From NCBI GenBank assembly GCA_963732415.1, contig CAVSZK010000005.1:186001-250000 (forward strand): 64,000 nt of DNA, given 5' to 3'. Position numbers and translations under genes: made by a program. The notes beneath the pieces were generated by a model. The model was not told where the DNA came from, ran no database searches, and saw nothing but the letters and a program-made list of their open reading frames with translations. Positions 8,612-18,425 of the stretch are shown one piece after another. The stretch comes from RPQJ01 sp963732415 (GTDB lineage Bacteria > Pseudomonadota > Gammaproteobacteria > Steroidobacterales > Steroidobacteraceae). Every line of letters begins with the position of its first letter. Position 1 is the stretch's first letter.

Positions 8612-9121
8612 ATGCCGGTACTGGAAACCAGGCGGACCGCGATCAGGCGGCTGCTGCCGGAAGACGCCGCATTCATGCTGGAGCTTCTGAACGACCCCTC
8701 CTTCATCCGCAACATCGGAGACCGGGGCGTACGTGACCTCGAGGGTGCGCGCGGTTACATCATGCGCAGTGCGGTGGCGAGCCACGGGAAGTACGGCTAC
8801 GGCCTCGACCTGGTCCAGCTGAAGGCGACGGCAGAGCCAGCAGGCATCTGCGGGCTGGTGCGACGCGACTACCTGGACGACCCGGACATCGGATTTGCAT
8901 TCCTGCCGCGATTCACCGGGCTTGGTTACGCGGTCGAGTCCGCGACTGCCGTCATCGAGCACGCACGCAAGGTGCTGAAGCTGCCGCGAGTACTCGCCAT
9001 CGTCTCGCCCGACAATGTGCGGTCCATCCGGGTGATCGAGAAGATCGGGCTGCGTTACGAGCGAATGATCACACCGCCCGGCGACAGCCAGGCGATCCAG
9101 CTCTTCACGTCCGACGCCTGA
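8612..9121 (+). CDS. GNAT family N-acetyltransferase (RimJ/RimL-like)
   Basis: The 169-residue protein follows the RimJ/RimL layout: LETRRTAIRRLLPEDAAFM at the N-terminus, then FAFLPRFTGLGYAVESATAV, which holds the pyrophosphate-binding region, and the ending SPDNVRSIRVIEKIGLRYE that is a hallmark of this subfamily. Such enzymes acetylate N-terminal amines of ribosomal proteins or small amines with acetyl-CoA; the substrate cannot be read from sequence. It begins two bases after the MATE stop. Its last 17 bases overlap the 3' end of convergent folA. Confidence 0.85.
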   Translation: MPVLETRRTAIRRLLPEDAAFMLELLNDPSFIRNIGDRGVRDLEGARGYIMRSAVASHGKYGYGLDLVQLKATAEPAGICGLVRRDYLDDPDIGFAFLPRFTGLGYAVESATAVIEHARKVLKLPRVLAIVSPDNVRSIRVIEKIGLRYERMITPPGDSQAIQLFTSDA

Positions 9122-9596
9122 GGGTCACGAAGCTCATCGCGTAGACGTGCCTGGCGTCAGCGGGATGCTCCTCGCGGGTGATCTCCTCCCAGTCGGCCAG
9201 ATCGAAAGGCGGGAAGAACGTGTCGGCGCCGACAGTAGCGTGGACGCGGGTCTGGTACACGATCTCGGCGATCGGCAGCGCCAGACGATAGATCTCGGCC
9301 CCGCCGATCACGAAGACTTCTGGCGCCGGCGCGGCGGCGGCCAGCCCGGCATCGAGCGAATCGACGACTGTGCACCCCTCGATAGCGATTCCGGCCCGTC
9401 GGCTGACGACGATGTTTTGCCTGCCGGGCAGTGGACGGCCGATCGAGTCGCTGGTCTTGCGTCCCATGATTATCGGGCTGCCCAGGGTCAGCGCCTTGAA
9501 GCGCCGAAGGTCCTCGGGCAGGCGCCATGGCAGCGAATCGCGGAGGCCGATACCCCCGTGCTCGTCGGTCGCGACGACGATCGAGACGGCGGTCAC
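9105..9596 (-). CDS. folA: Dihydrofolate reductase
   Basis: The 163-residue product reduces dihydrofolate to tetrahydrofolate with NADPH. It carries the family core: the Met20-loop region GGIGLRDSLPWRLPEDL with the catalytic acid at D29, IIMGRKTSDSIGRPLPGR (NADPH site), VIGGAEIY and TFFPPF. The start is a GTG at 9596 overlapping the stop of the upstream SET-domain gene (GTGA). The frame stays open far upstream as a Gln-rich sequence, but this is the SET gene's Lys/Ala tail read in another frame and is not part of DHFR. It ends an lgt-thyA-SET-folA operon, so the enzyme that consumes the dihydrofolate made by ThyA is coexpressed. Confidence 0.95.
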   Translation of the reverse strand: MTAVSIVVATDEHGGIGLRDSLPWRLPEDLRRFKALTLGSPIIMGRKTSDSIGRPLPGRQNIVVSRRAGIAIEGCTVVDSLDAGLAAAAPAPEVFVIGGAEIYRLALPIAEIVYQTRVHATVGADTFFPPFDLADWEEITREEHPADARHVYAMSFVTLRRRT

Positions 9597-10335
9597 CCGC
9601 GTCGGCTCTTCCCCGGACTCTTCTTCGCACGCCGCGTCGCGCGCCTGGGCCTGGCTTTGACCTTGGCTTTGGCTTTGGCTTTGGCTTTGGCCTTGGGCGT
9701 GGCTTTGGCCTTCACCCTGGCCTTGCTCCTGGCCTTGCTCCTGGCGCCGGCATTCTTCTTTTTGCGCGACCTGCGCCTCGCCGCCTTCTGCTCGTCCAGC
9801 GGCTCCTCCGCCAGCATCGTGCCCCTGCAATTCGCGGCACCACAGCGACACTGGTAATTCTCGAGTTCCTCGGGATCGTCGCTACTCTCCCAGGTGAGCC
9901 CGTACTCGTAGCCGAGTTCCGCGCCCGGCTCGATGTCCCGGATCGCCTCGATGAAGACACGCTCGTTCTCGATGACGGTGTCGCAGTTCGGGTCACAGGA
10001 ATGGTTGATGAATCGCGCATCGTTGCCGTCCACGCCGGCGTCGATCACGATGCGCGAACTGACGACGAACAGGAACGTGTGCCCGTCGTCCTGGCCCTTG
10101 TCCTCGTAGCGCGCGTCGGCCTGTTTATGGGTGATGCGCTCGCCCAGGTATTCGACGATTTTGGTGCCCTTCGGAATATGGCGCGTCGCGTAGGCGCCCC
10201 TGCCGTGGATGCCCGAACGGCGAACCTCGAACAGCGGCGCGTCGCCGTGCGGGCCCGCGCGGCTCGCGTGACGCATGTGCGGGTGATGGCTCGCCCCGGT
10301 GCGGGCATTTGATGCAGGCGATTTCGCGGATTTCT

Positions 10336-10339
<4 letters not shown>
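9593..10339 (-). CDS. SET-domain protein-lysine methyltransferase with Lys/Ala-rich tail
   Basis: The 248-residue protein has a complete SET domain: GIHGRGAYA (43-51, SAM contact), RFINHSCDPNCD (109-120, the NHxCxPN pseudoknot), ELGYEYG (141-147) and a post-SET zinc motif CRCGAANCRG (164-173). These are the residues that bind SAM and form the active site of eukaryotic-type lysine methyltransferases. Residues about 185-248 are an extremely basic tail of Lys, Arg and Ala with a KAKAKAKAK run, resembling histone H1-like tails; it could bind DNA, or be an automethylation site (inference). The gene overlaps thyA by ATGA and folA by GTGA, so it is firmly locked into a nucleotide-synthesis operon. 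The substrate is unknown. Confidence 0.9.
9652..9712. repeat. GGCTTT hexamer repeat array within the SET gene tail
   Basis: The plus strand reads successive GGCTTT units with slight variation (for example CTTTGGCTTTGGCTTTGGCT). On the coding strand these are alternating AAA/AAG and GCC codons giving the Lys-Ala repeat. Simple repeats like this can gain or lose units by slippage, which in steps of six bases would lengthen or shorten the tail in frame. Confidence 0.85.
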
Positions 10340-11130
<791 letters not shown>

Positions 11131-11133
11131 GGC

Positions 11134-11931
11134 TCAGGCGTAGTTTCCGGACGGCTGCTTCCGACGATAGGCCACTGCGAGCATCCACAGGCCCGCTAAG
11201 ATCATCGGCAGCGACAGCAACTGGCCCATCGTCACCCACCCCAGGAACAGGTAGCCGCGATTCTCGTCCGGAACACGGACGAATTCGACCGCGAACCGGA
11301 ATATGCCATAGCAGACGAGGAACAGCCCCGACGCGGCCCACCTCGGCCGGGGCGTCGCGGTGAACCACCAGACGATCACGAACAGCACGAGTCCTTCGAG
11401 CAAAGCTTCGTAGAGCTGCGATGCGTGCAGTGGAACACCGTCCACGACCACGGCCCAGGGCACGTCGGTCGGCTTGCCCCACAACTCGCCGTTGATGAAG
11501 TTGCCGATGCGACCCGCGCCGAAGCCGATCGCCGGCAACGGTGCGGTGAAGTCGAACACGTCGACCAGCGACCGGCCGCGATTGCGCGCGAAGGTCGCCA
11601 GCGCGACCAGCACGCCGATCAATCCACCGTGGAAGGACATGCCGCCTTCCCAGATCCGCAGCACGCTGGCCGGGTCGGAGAGAATCCCTTCCGTACCGTA
11701 GAACAGCATCCAACCCAGGCGCCCGCCGAAGATCACGCCGACAGCGCAGTAGAAGATCAGGTCGTCCACGTCCACAGGTGTCCAGGTCGAGCCCGGTTGC
11801 GCAGCACGTCGCCGCGCCAGCCACCACGCAGCCAGGAACCCGAGCAGGTACATGAGCCCGTACCAGCGCACGTGCAGGGGGCCAATCGACAGCGCGATCG
11901 GGTCAGGATGCGGATAGACGTACATGGGCAA
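11134..11931 (-). CDS. lgt: Prolipoprotein diacylglyceryl transferase
   Basis: Lgt transfers diacylglycerol from phosphatidylglycerol to the lipobox cysteine of prolipoproteins at the inner membrane. The 265-residue polytopic protein shows HVRWYGLMYLLGF, EGGMSFHGGLIGV and the Lgt signature GRIGNFINGELWG, followed by ASQLYEALLEG and a C-terminal GQLLSLPMI. It lies 59 bases downstream of rlmI on the same strand and just before thyA. Confidence 0.96.
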   Translation of the reverse strand: MPMYVYPHPDPIALSIGPLHVRWYGLMYLLGFLAAWWLARRRAAQPGSTWTPVDVDDLIFYCAVGVIFGGRLGWMLFYGTEGILSDPASVLRIWEGGMSFHGGLIGVLVALATFARNRGRSLVDVFDFTAPLPAIGFGAGRIGNFINGELWGKPTDVPWAVVVDGVPLHASQLYEALLEGLVLFVIVWWFTATPRPRWAASGLFLVCYGIFRFAVEFVRVPDENRGYLFLGWVTMGQLLSLPMILAGLWMLAVAYRRKQPSGNYA

Positions 11932-11990
11932 TTATCCTACCGGCTGGCGGAGGCACGCGCCCGACTTGATGGGCGTGATCGTGGCAAGAC

Positions 11991-13226
11991 TCACTCCTGC
12001 ACCACGCGGCAGGTGAGCGATTTCAGGTAGCGCGTCTCCGGGATGGCCGGGTGGATCGGATGGTCGGGCGAATGCCCGCCCACCTCGATGACCTGCGCGA
12101 AGCGGTTCAGGTGCCGCGCCGCCTGCTGGATCGTGGCAATCAGGTCGTCCTGCGCGAGATGGTGGGAACACGAGCAGGAGACCAGGATGCCGTCCCGCGG
12201 CAGGAGCTGCATGGCGAGCTGGTTGAGCCTGCGATAGGCCGCCTGCCCTTTCGGAAGGTCACGGCGGCGCTTGATGAATGCCGGCGGATCCACGATCACC
12301 ACGTCGAACCTTTCTCCGGCGTCGCCCAGCGCCTTGAGCGCATCAAACGCGTCATCGCGCAGCGTACGCACTTCGAGCCCGTTCCCGGCAGCCGTCTCGG
12401 CCAGCAGTTCGAGAGCCGGTGCCGACGAGTCGACGCACACGACCTCGCTCGCGCCCGCCTTCGCGGCGGACAAGCCCCAGGCCCCGAGATAGCTGAACAC
12501 GTCGAGCACCCTGAGGCCACTGACATACTTCATCGCAGCCCGCCGATTCACCGCCTGGTCGTAGAACCACCCGGTCTTCTGCCCGGTGCCGATCGGCACC
12601 TTGAAGCGCACGCCGTTCTCCTCGACCCAGGCATGTTGCGGCGCCTCGCCGAACGCAGTCTCGACTCCGGACGGCAATCCCTCGAGTTCACGGGCCCCGG
12701 AGTCGTTCTTCCAAATGAAGGCGCGCGGGTCGATCACCTTGCCGACTGCCTCGACGATCTCGTCCTTGCGCGCTTCCATGCCGACCGTGCCGATCTGTCC
12801 GACAATGATGTCGCCGTAACGGTCGAGTACCAGTCCCGGCAGTCCGTCCGACTCCCCGTAGGCAAGCCGGTAGAACGGCGTCTCGTAGAGGCGCTCACGC
12901 AGCGCCAGTGCCACGCGCAGGCGGTGCACGAAGAGCGACGATCCCGGCAGGAAGCGGCCATCGCGGCTCAGGATCCGCGCGCAGATCAAAGCGTGAGGAT
13001 TGACGTAGGCGTAGCCGAGGAATCGATCACGGTCGCCGATGACACGGCAGCCGGCACCCGGAGCGAAACCCGTGAGCGGCGTGCGCGCGGTGTCGACCTC
13101 GTTGCTGAAGATCCACAGGTGGCCGGCCGCAATGCGACGGTCCTCGCGAGGCTTGAGCCGCAGTTCAGGCAAGTCCTGCCCTTCGCGCGCCGTGTCCGGA
13201 GCGTGCGTCATCGGTGCATCGTCCAT
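11991..13226 (-). CDS. rlmI: 23S rRNA (cytosine-5) methyltransferase RlmI-like
   Basis: The 411-residue protein is a class I SAM-dependent methyltransferase with an N-terminal PUA domain (LKPREDRRIAAGHLWIFSNE), the central EESP-type region, and a Rossmann domain with VLDVFSYLGAWGL (motif I) and VDPPAFIKRRRDL (NPPF-like catalytic motif) followed by SCSCSHHL. This matches RlmI (YccW), which methylates C1962 of E. coli 23S rRNA. The ATG at 13226 is used here; a second in-frame ATG five codons later is equally possible. Its 5' end overlaps the upstream region of the divergent DUF255 gene. Confidence 0.88.
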   Translation of the reverse strand: MDDAPMTHAPDTAREGQDLPELRLKPREDRRIAAGHLWIFSNEVDTARTPLTGFAPGAGCRVIGDRDRFLGYAYVNPHALICARILSRDGRFLPGSSLFVHRLRVALALRERLYETPFYRLAYGESDGLPGLVLDRYGDIIVGQIGTVGMEARKDEIVEAVGKVIDPRAFIWKNDSGARELEGLPSGVETAFGEAPQHAWVEENGVRFKVPIGTGQKTGWFYDQAVNRRAAMKYVSGLRVLDVFSYLGAWGLSAAKAGASEVVCVDSSAPALELLAETAAGNGLEVRTLRDDAFDALKALGDAGERFDVVIVDPPAFIKRRRDLPKGQAAYRRLNQLAMQLLPRDGILVSCSCSHHLAQDDLIATIQQAARHLNRFAQVIEVGGHSPDHPIHPAIPETRYLKSLTCRVVQE

Positions 13227-13264
13227 TCCGATATAGTGCCGCCATTCTATCCGAGCGCCGCGCC

Positions 13265-15346
13265 ATGCACCGTCCTACCGCCGACCGACGCGGGAACCGT
13301 CTCGGCAGCGAGACCAGTCCCTACCTGCTGCAGCATGCCCACAATCCCGTGGACTGGTACCCCTGGGGCCCGGAGGCACTCGAACGTGCACGAGCCGAGG
13401 ACAAGCCCATCCTGCTGTCGATCGGCTATTCGGCCTGTCACTGGTGCCACGTGATGGCCCACGAGTCGTTCGAGGACGAGCAGACCGCGGCGCTGATGAA
13501 TGAATCCTTCGTCAACGTCAAGGTGGACCGCGAGGAACGCCCGGATCTCGACCGAATCTACCAGACGGCGCACCAGATGCTGACCCAGCGAGGCGGCGGA
13601 TGGCCGCTCACGATGTTCCTCTCGCCACGTGACCAGCGGCCGTTTTTCGGCGGCACGTATTTCCCACCCGAGCCGAAGTACGGGATGCCGGCGTTCCGCG
13701 AAGTCCTGCAGCGCGTTGCCGCCTGGTATCCGCAGCACGAAGCCGACATCGAGCGCCAGGGCGACGCATTGGTAAAGGTCCTCGGCGAGTTGGTCCCTTC
13801 GCCCGCGAGCGAGGTGCCCGCGCTCACGCGCGCGCCGCTCGAGGCAGCCCGGGCCGCACTGCAGCGCGACTTCGACGGGCAGTTCGGCGGCTTCGGCGGA
13901 GCGCCGAAGTTCCCTCACCCGATGAACATGGAGTTCCTGCTGCGCACGTGGCGGGCAACGGCCGACGGCGACGAACCCGACCTCCAGTCGCTGTACATGG
14001 CGACTCTCACGCTCACGCGGATGGCGGAAGGCGGAATCTACGACCAGCTGGGGGGCGGTTTCGCCCGCTACTCGGTGGATCCTTACTGGATGATCCCCCA
14101 CTTCGAAAAGATGCTCTACGACAACGGCCTGCTGCTTTCCGTGGCCGCACAGGCAACCGTCGCCACCGGCGAGGTGCTCTTCCGGCGCGTCGCAGGCGAG
14201 ACTGCCGACTGGATGCGTCGCGACATGGAACACGCCGCTGGCGGCTTCTACTCGACGCTGGATGCGGATTCCGAAGGCCACGAAGGCAGGTTCTACATCT
14301 GGACGCCGGACCAGGTTCGCGGCCTGCTCGATCCCGTCGAGTACCAGGTGCTTTCCCGCCGCTTCGGCCTCGATCGCGATGCCAATTTCGAGGGGACCTG
14401 GCACCTGCACACGTTTGAATCGCTGGCGCAGGTTGCGGGCGAAGTGCACCTGGACGAGGAGCGCGCCGTGGCGGTGCTCGACTCCGCTCGCGCAAAGCTG
14501 CTGGAGGCGCGAAACGCGAGGGTCTGGCCGGGCCGCGACGAGAAGATCCTGACGGCGTGGAACGGACTTGCAATTGCCGGCCTCGCATCGGCCTCGCGCG
14601 CGCTCGAGCGCGCGGACCTCGCCGATTGTGCGGCCCGGACCGCGGACTTCCTGCGGGAGCAGTGCTGGCGCGACGGCCGACTGCTGGCCGTGCACGCCGA
14701 CGGACAGTCTCGCTTTCCAGCCTATCTCGACGACCACGCGTCGCTCGCCTGGGGCCTGCTCGAACTGTTGCAGGCCCGGTGGCACGGGCCCTGGCTGGCG
14801 TGGGCGGTCGAACTCGCCGAGACGATGCTTGCACGCTTCGAAGACCGCTCCGCCGGCGGCTTTTTCTTCACCGCCGACGATCACGAACAACTGATCCTTC
14901 GGCCGAAGACCTTCGCCGACGACGCCACCCCCTGCGGCAACGGCGTGGCAGCAAGGGTGCTGGCGCGGCTCGGGTTCCTGCTGTCCGAACCGCGCTACCT
15001 GGACGCCGCGGAACGCACGCTGCGCACCGCATGGCCGGCGCTGGAGAAATACCCGCAGGCCCACGTCAGCCTGCTGATGGCACTGGACGAACTGACTTCG
15101 CCACCGGACATCGTCGTGCTGCGGGGAGCGCGCGGGGATCTGGACACCTGGCGCACGGAACTCGACAAGGCCTGGGACCCGCGACGCATCGTCGTCGCGA
15201 TTCCGGCAGACGAGGCCGGGCTGCCGGACGCGCTGCGGGCCAAGATGCCGCGCGACCGAACCGTCGCCTACGTCTGTCGTGGGACCGCCTGCTCCGCGCC
15301 CCTCTTGTCGCTGGGCGAACTGGTGCGGGAACTGAAGTCGAACTGA
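13265..15346 (+). CDS. DUF255 thioredoxin-fold / six-hairpin glycosidase-like protein (YyaL/SPATA20 family)
   Basis: The 693-residue protein begins NRLGSETSPYLLQHAHNPVD and contains SACHWCHVMAHESFED, the hallmark of the DUF255 thioredoxin-like domain with a CxxC-type pair. A long (alpha/alpha)6 barrel region follows, resembling N-acylglucosamine 2-epimerases, with GGIYDQLGGGFARYSVD, HFEKMLYDNG and FYSTLDADSEG. Human SPATA20 and Bacillus YyaL belong here; the biochemical function is not established. The ATG at 13265 is chosen because homology begins right after it; an upstream in-frame ATG at 13214 lies inside rlmI. Confidence 0.85.
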   Translation: MHRPTADRRGNRLGSETSPYLLQHAHNPVDWYPWGPEALERARAEDKPILLSIGYSACHWCHVMAHESFEDEQTAALMNESFVNVKVDREERPDLDRIYQTAHQMLTQRGGGWPLTMFLSPRDQRPFFGGTYFPPEPKYGMPAFREVLQRVAAWYPQHEADIERQGDALVKVLGELVPSPASEVPALTRAPLEAARAALQRDFDGQFGGFGGAPKFPHPMNMEFLLRTWRATADGDEPDLQSLYMATLTLTRMAEGGIYDQLGGGFARYSVDPYWMIPHFEKMLYDNGLLLSVAAQATVATGEVLFRRVAGETADWMRRDMEHAAGGFYSTLDADSEGHEGRFYIWTPDQVRGLLDPVEYQVLSRRFGLDRDANFEGTWHLHTFESLAQVAGEVHLDEERAVAVLDSARAKLLEARNARVWPGRDEKILTAWNGLAIAGLASASRALERADLADCAARTADFLREQCWRDGRLLAVHADGQSRFPAYLDDHASLAWGLLELLQARWHGPWLAWAVELAETMLARFEDRSAGGFFFTADDHEQLILRPKTFADDATPCGNGVAARVLARLGFLLSEPRYLDAAERTLRTAWPALEKYPQAHVSLLMALDELTSPPDIVVLRGARGDLDTWRTELDKAWDPRRIVVAIPADEAGLPDALRAKMPRDRTVAYVCRGTACSAPLLSLGELVRELKSN

Positions 15347-15358
15347 TCGAGCGAAGGC

Positions 15359-15375
15359 CGGCGCCAACGGCGCCG
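15359..15375. terminator. Hairpin between convergent DUF255 gene and cheX-like gene
   Basis: CGGCGCC-AAC-GGCGCCG is a perfect 7-bp stem with a triloop filling most of the 34-bp gap between the converging stops. There is no T-run on either side, so its strength as a terminator is unclear. Confidence 0.4.
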
Positions 15376-15380
15376 CGGTG

Positions 15381-15830
15381 CTACTTGAGGCCGACGACCA
15401 GCCGCGCCGAGTGGCTGCGCCAGTTGATGGGTATGACGATCGGATGGCTGCCGGCCGGCAGCTCGGGCTTTTCGCCCCCGCCCGAGAGCACCGTCGGGAC
15501 CGAGATCAGGAAGTGGTTGCCGAAGTCACGGCGCGCGTTGCCCGCGATGGTGTTCGCCACTTCGCCGACGACGTCGCAGATGTTCTCGTGCGATACGTCA
15601 CTTTCGTTCATCCGCATCAGCAACACGGTCAGCATGCCGCGCGGTGCCGTGAAGTAGACGATTCCGTCGCGGCGCCCGGAGACGGAAATCACCCCGGTGT
15701 ACTCGTGAAGCTCCATTTCCCCGGGAGCCATCAGGTACGGCGACCCGACCGATGCCGGTTGTTGCGCGGCGACCTCGAAGTAGCGCGTCGTGCCGTGCAG
15801 GAAGGTGCGGATTGCCTGTTCATCGAGCAT
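15381..15830 (-). CDS. CheX-like phosphatase domain protein
   Basis: The 149-residue protein fits the CheC/CheX/FliY-type fold: an N-terminal helix (MLDEQAIRTFLHGTTRYFEV), a central GVISVSGRRDGIVYFTAP sheet and the signature helix NICDVVGEVANTIAGNARR, which contains the ExxN catalytic pair (E-V-A-N) used by CheX to dephosphorylate CheY-P. It sits 5 bases after the CheY-like gene and ends the operon, so it is most likely the phosphatase of that receiver. The start at 15830 is the ATG that begins the fold; the frame runs on upstream without homology. Confidence 0.82.
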   Translation of the reverse strand: MLDEQAIRTFLHGTTRYFEVAAQQPASVGSPYLMAPGEMELHEYTGVISVSGRRDGIVYFTAPRGMLTVLLMRMNESDVSHENICDVVGEVANTIAGNARRDFGNHFLISVPTVLSGGGEKPELPAGSHPIVIPINWRSHSARLVVGLK

Positions 15831-15835
15831 TGCGA

Positions 15836-16240
15836 TCAGGCTCCACCCAGCAGTTCCTCGAGCGCCTCGTTGAGCTGGCGATCGGAAAACGGCTTGTTCA
15901 GGAATCCATTGGCACCCTTCTCCATCGCCTCGACCGCCGTTGCCTTGTCGGCCAGCGCCGACACGATCAGGATCAACACGCCGGGCTTTATCCGTACCAG
16001 TTCCTCTACGCACTCGATGCCGTTCATGTGGGGCATCGTGATGTCCATCGTGACGACGTCCGGATCGGTCTCGACGAAGCGCTCGATCGCCTCGCGGCCG
16101 TCGCGAGCGGTGCCCACGACCACCAGCTGCGGCAGGTTCTGTGATCGCTCGATGCGCCGGCGGATCACGTTCGAGTCGTCAACGATCAGCAGCCGGAATG
16201 GCTGCGCGGAGGCGCGTTCCTGCCAGGCGATTCCGCTCAT
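15836..16240 (-). CDS. CheY-like single-domain response regulator
   Basis: The 134-residue protein is a stand-alone receiver. The acid pair is D21-D22 (LLIVDDSNVI), the phospho-acceptor D66 lies in VVTMDITMPHMNG, the switch serine is S94 (IVSALADKA) and the lysine is K116 (NKPFSD). There is no output domain, so it acts by protein-protein contact as CheY does. It is placed between the CheA-like kinase (16-base gap) and the CheX-like phosphatase, giving a complete phospho-relay cassette. Confidence 0.92.
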   Translation of the reverse strand: MSGIAWQERASAQPFRLLIVDDSNVIRRRIERSQNLPQLVVVGTARDGREAIERFVETDPDVVTMDITMPHMNGIECVEELVRIKPGVLILIVSALADKATAVEAMEKGANGFLNKPFSDRQLNEALEELLGGA

Positions 16241-16256
16241 GATTCGCCGACCCCGC

Positions 16257-18425
16257 TCACGCCACAGCGTCCTGGCGCTCTTCCGGCCCCGGGAGCAATA
16301 CGCGGAATCGTGTCAGCTTCCCTGGCACCGTCGCGACCGCAATCCGGCCGCCCATTTCCTGGACAGACTTCCACACCACGTCGAGGCCGACGCCTCGCCC
16401 CGCGTCGCGGTCATCGCCATCGTGCGTCGAGATACCCGCCTTGAAGATCAGGCCGAGCGTCGATCGCTCGTCCAGCGTTTCCGCGCGCACCGGGTCGACC
16501 AGGCCGAGCGCAATCGCCTTCTCCTTCACGAGATCGGCGCGTATCCCGGCGCCGTCATCCTGGAACACCAGTTCGTATCCATGCTCACGGGACTTGAATT
16601 CCACCTGCAGCAGGCCCGCCGGGTTCTTGCCGGCGTCGTTTCTCACGGTGGCATCCTCGATTCCATGCACCACGGCGTTGCGGACGAACTGGATCACGAG
16701 GTTCTGCACGATGCGGCGATACTCACCGGGCACCCGGTCGAGCCCGGTCGTCACCAGCATTACCTTCTTGCCATGATTGTCCGCAACGCGTGCCGCCAGC
16801 GTCTCGAGCGTGTCGGACAGCCTGCGCCCGGGGGTCGGCGCCGGCGATGGCTCGGCGGACGGCGCCGTCGCCGGTGGCGAGGCTGCGAGCAACGATGCCG
16901 ATCGGAGGTTGTCCAGGCGACTGAGCAACTCCTGTATCGCCCGGAGGTGCGCGAACATGTCGTCGAGACGCACGACCAGCGGCAGGAAGTCGTTCCCCGA
17001 GAGTTCATCGCGTTCGCGCAGTTCCTTCAGCATGCCCTCGAAGGCATGAGCGCGACTCTCGACGGTGGGAACGCCCAGCGTCGCGGCATCTCCCTTGATC
17101 TTGTGCATCTCGCGGAACAGTGAGTCGACTTTCCTGCGGAAATCGGCGTCGTTTCGCGCCGGGACCTTCAGCACGCTGTTGACCATCCGCAGCGACGCAT
17201 TGCAATCCGACAGGAACATCTCGAGCTGGCCGGGTTCGACCTGCAGCATCGCGAGCAGCAGGTCCATCTGCGCGTCGGCTGAATCCTGCGATTGCCTGAT
17301 TTCGCGGGCCAGCAGTACACGCGACGTGACGTCGGTGACTGACACCAGCACCTGTCGCACGACACCGTCCTGCTTGACACGGTGGAAGTCGAACTCGAGG
17401 TAGCGCGTGTCGCGTCCGGCGTTGCCGTGGTCGAACGTAACCTCGACCTCGGCCAGCGGGTTGATGCTCTTGATCAGGTTCTCGTTGGCTCTCTCACCCC
17501 AGAGGAGCTTCACGTACTTGGACGCGGTTTCGAGCGTCGCTTCGGACACCACACCGCGCAGCAGGTCGTCGAAGGCCAGACCTTCGAACGAGTCGCGACG
17601 GAAAAGGGCCGCCAGGGCGGCCGAGTGCGTCGTTCCGATGCGGAAATCCTTGTCCAGCAGGCACAGGCCTTCCTTCACCGTGCCAAGGATGTCGCGTGTC
17701 TGCTGGCGGGCGTCGCGGGCTGCGCGTTCCTCGCGGGCCTTCAGCCACTGGAACCGCGCCACCAACCCCAGCAGGACGCCGGCGAACAGCATGCCGACGA
17801 GCATCAGCCGGCGAAGTTTCGCCGCACCGGTCACCGCCTCGCCTTCGAGGCGGGCGCCCATTGTCGCGAGGCCGTCGACCATGCCGCTCGCGTTCTGCCG
17901 TCCGTGGTCCAGGGCCTTCAGCGTGTCGGCCATCAGCCTTTCGCCGTTGGCATTGAGCTCCGTGCCGGTACGATCGGTATCGCGGTACGGAATGCCGTTG
18001 AATACAGCCACCGGCTCCAGCAGCGCGCGATAGGCCGCCCAGGCCTGCTCGACCGGCTGCAGTTCCCGGGAATCGGCCGCTGCGGTCTCGCGCAGCTGGC
18101 CGATTGCCGAGTCGTACTCGCGTTTCGACGCGGCCAGTTCGGCAACCGCGTCACCAACGTAGCTGCCGGATCGGAGGCGGTCCCTGATTCCGGCCAGCGT
18201 ACCGACCATCGCCTCGGGCTGGGCGCGATGCTCACTGACGAGCTTCAATGCCGCCGTGCTCTGGGACAACTGGTCGGCCAGTCGATAGCCCGGCAGCAGC
18301 ACCGTGGCTATGAACGCCACCAGCATTGCCAGGAACCCCACGGCCATTACTGCGCCCCTGTATCGTTTGATCAGGTCGCTCATGAGTGCTGATCCTGTCT
18401 TGCCCGGTGCCACCGCCTTGTTCAT
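16257..18425 (-). CDS. Membrane-bound CheA-like hybrid sensor kinase (HPt plus HATPase, no CheW domain)
   Basis: The 722-residue protein has two membrane helices (about 24-47 and 206-225) enclosing a periplasmic helical sensor, then a PAS-like domain (about 243-375), an HPt domain with phospho-acceptor H441 in EMHKIKGDAATLG, a Pro/Ala linker (514-532) and a CheA-type ATPase domain with N-box QFVRNAVVHGIED (N583), FQDDGAGI and GRGVGLDVVWKSV. The CheW-like P5 domain of true CheA is absent, so it does not look built for a chemoreceptor array. The HPt may be phosphorylated by its own ATPase domain and pass phosphate to the CheY-like protein encoded next. Its ATG overlaps the stop of the TonB-like gene, with GGAGG six bases upstream. 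Confidence 0.85.
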   Translation of the reverse strand: MNKAVAPGKTGSALMSDLIKRYRGAVMAVGFLAMLVAFIATVLLPGYRLADQLSQSTAALKLVSEHRAQPEAMVGTLAGIRDRLRSGSYVGDAVAELAASKREYDSAIGQLRETAAADSRELQPVEQAWAAYRALLEPVAVFNGIPYRDTDRTGTELNANGERLMADTLKALDHGRQNASGMVDGLATMGARLEGEAVTGAAKLRRLMLVGMLFAGVLLGLVARFQWLKAREERAARDARQQTRDILGTVKEGLCLLDKDFRIGTTHSAALAALFRRDSFEGLAFDDLLRGVVSEATLETASKYVKLLWGERANENLIKSINPLAEVEVTFDHGNAGRDTRYLEFDFHRVKQDGVVRQVLVSVTDVTSRVLLAREIRQSQDSADAQMDLLLAMLQVEPGQLEMFLSDCNASLRMVNSVLKVPARNDADFRRKVDSLFREMHKIKGDAATLGVPTVESRAHAFEGMLKELRERDELSGNDFLPLVVRLDDMFAHLRAIQELLSRLDNLRSASLLAASPPATAPSAEPSPAPTPGRRLSDTLETLAARVADNHGKKVMLVTTGLDRVPGEYRRIVQNLVIQFVRNAVVHGIEDATVRNDAGKNPAGLLQVEFKSREHGYELVFQDDGAGIRADLVKEKAIALGLVDPVRAETLDERSTLGLIFKAGISTHDGDDRDAGRGVGLDVVWKSVQEMGGRIAVATVPGKLTRFRVLLPGPEERQDAVA

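Noticed and set aside
9652..9712. CRISPR-like or satellite array from the GGCTTT repeats
   Set aside because: Units are six bases with no spacers and are in-frame Lys-Ala codons of the SET gene.
9597..9851. Gln/Gly-rich N-terminal extension of DHFR
   Set aside because: It is the SET gene's Lys/Ala repeat read in another frame; DHFR homology begins at GTG 9596, which overlaps the SET stop.
13247..15367. 706-codon open frame antisense to the DUF255 gene
   Set aside because: High GC removes stops on the opposite strand; the sense protein has a clear family match and the antisense product has none.
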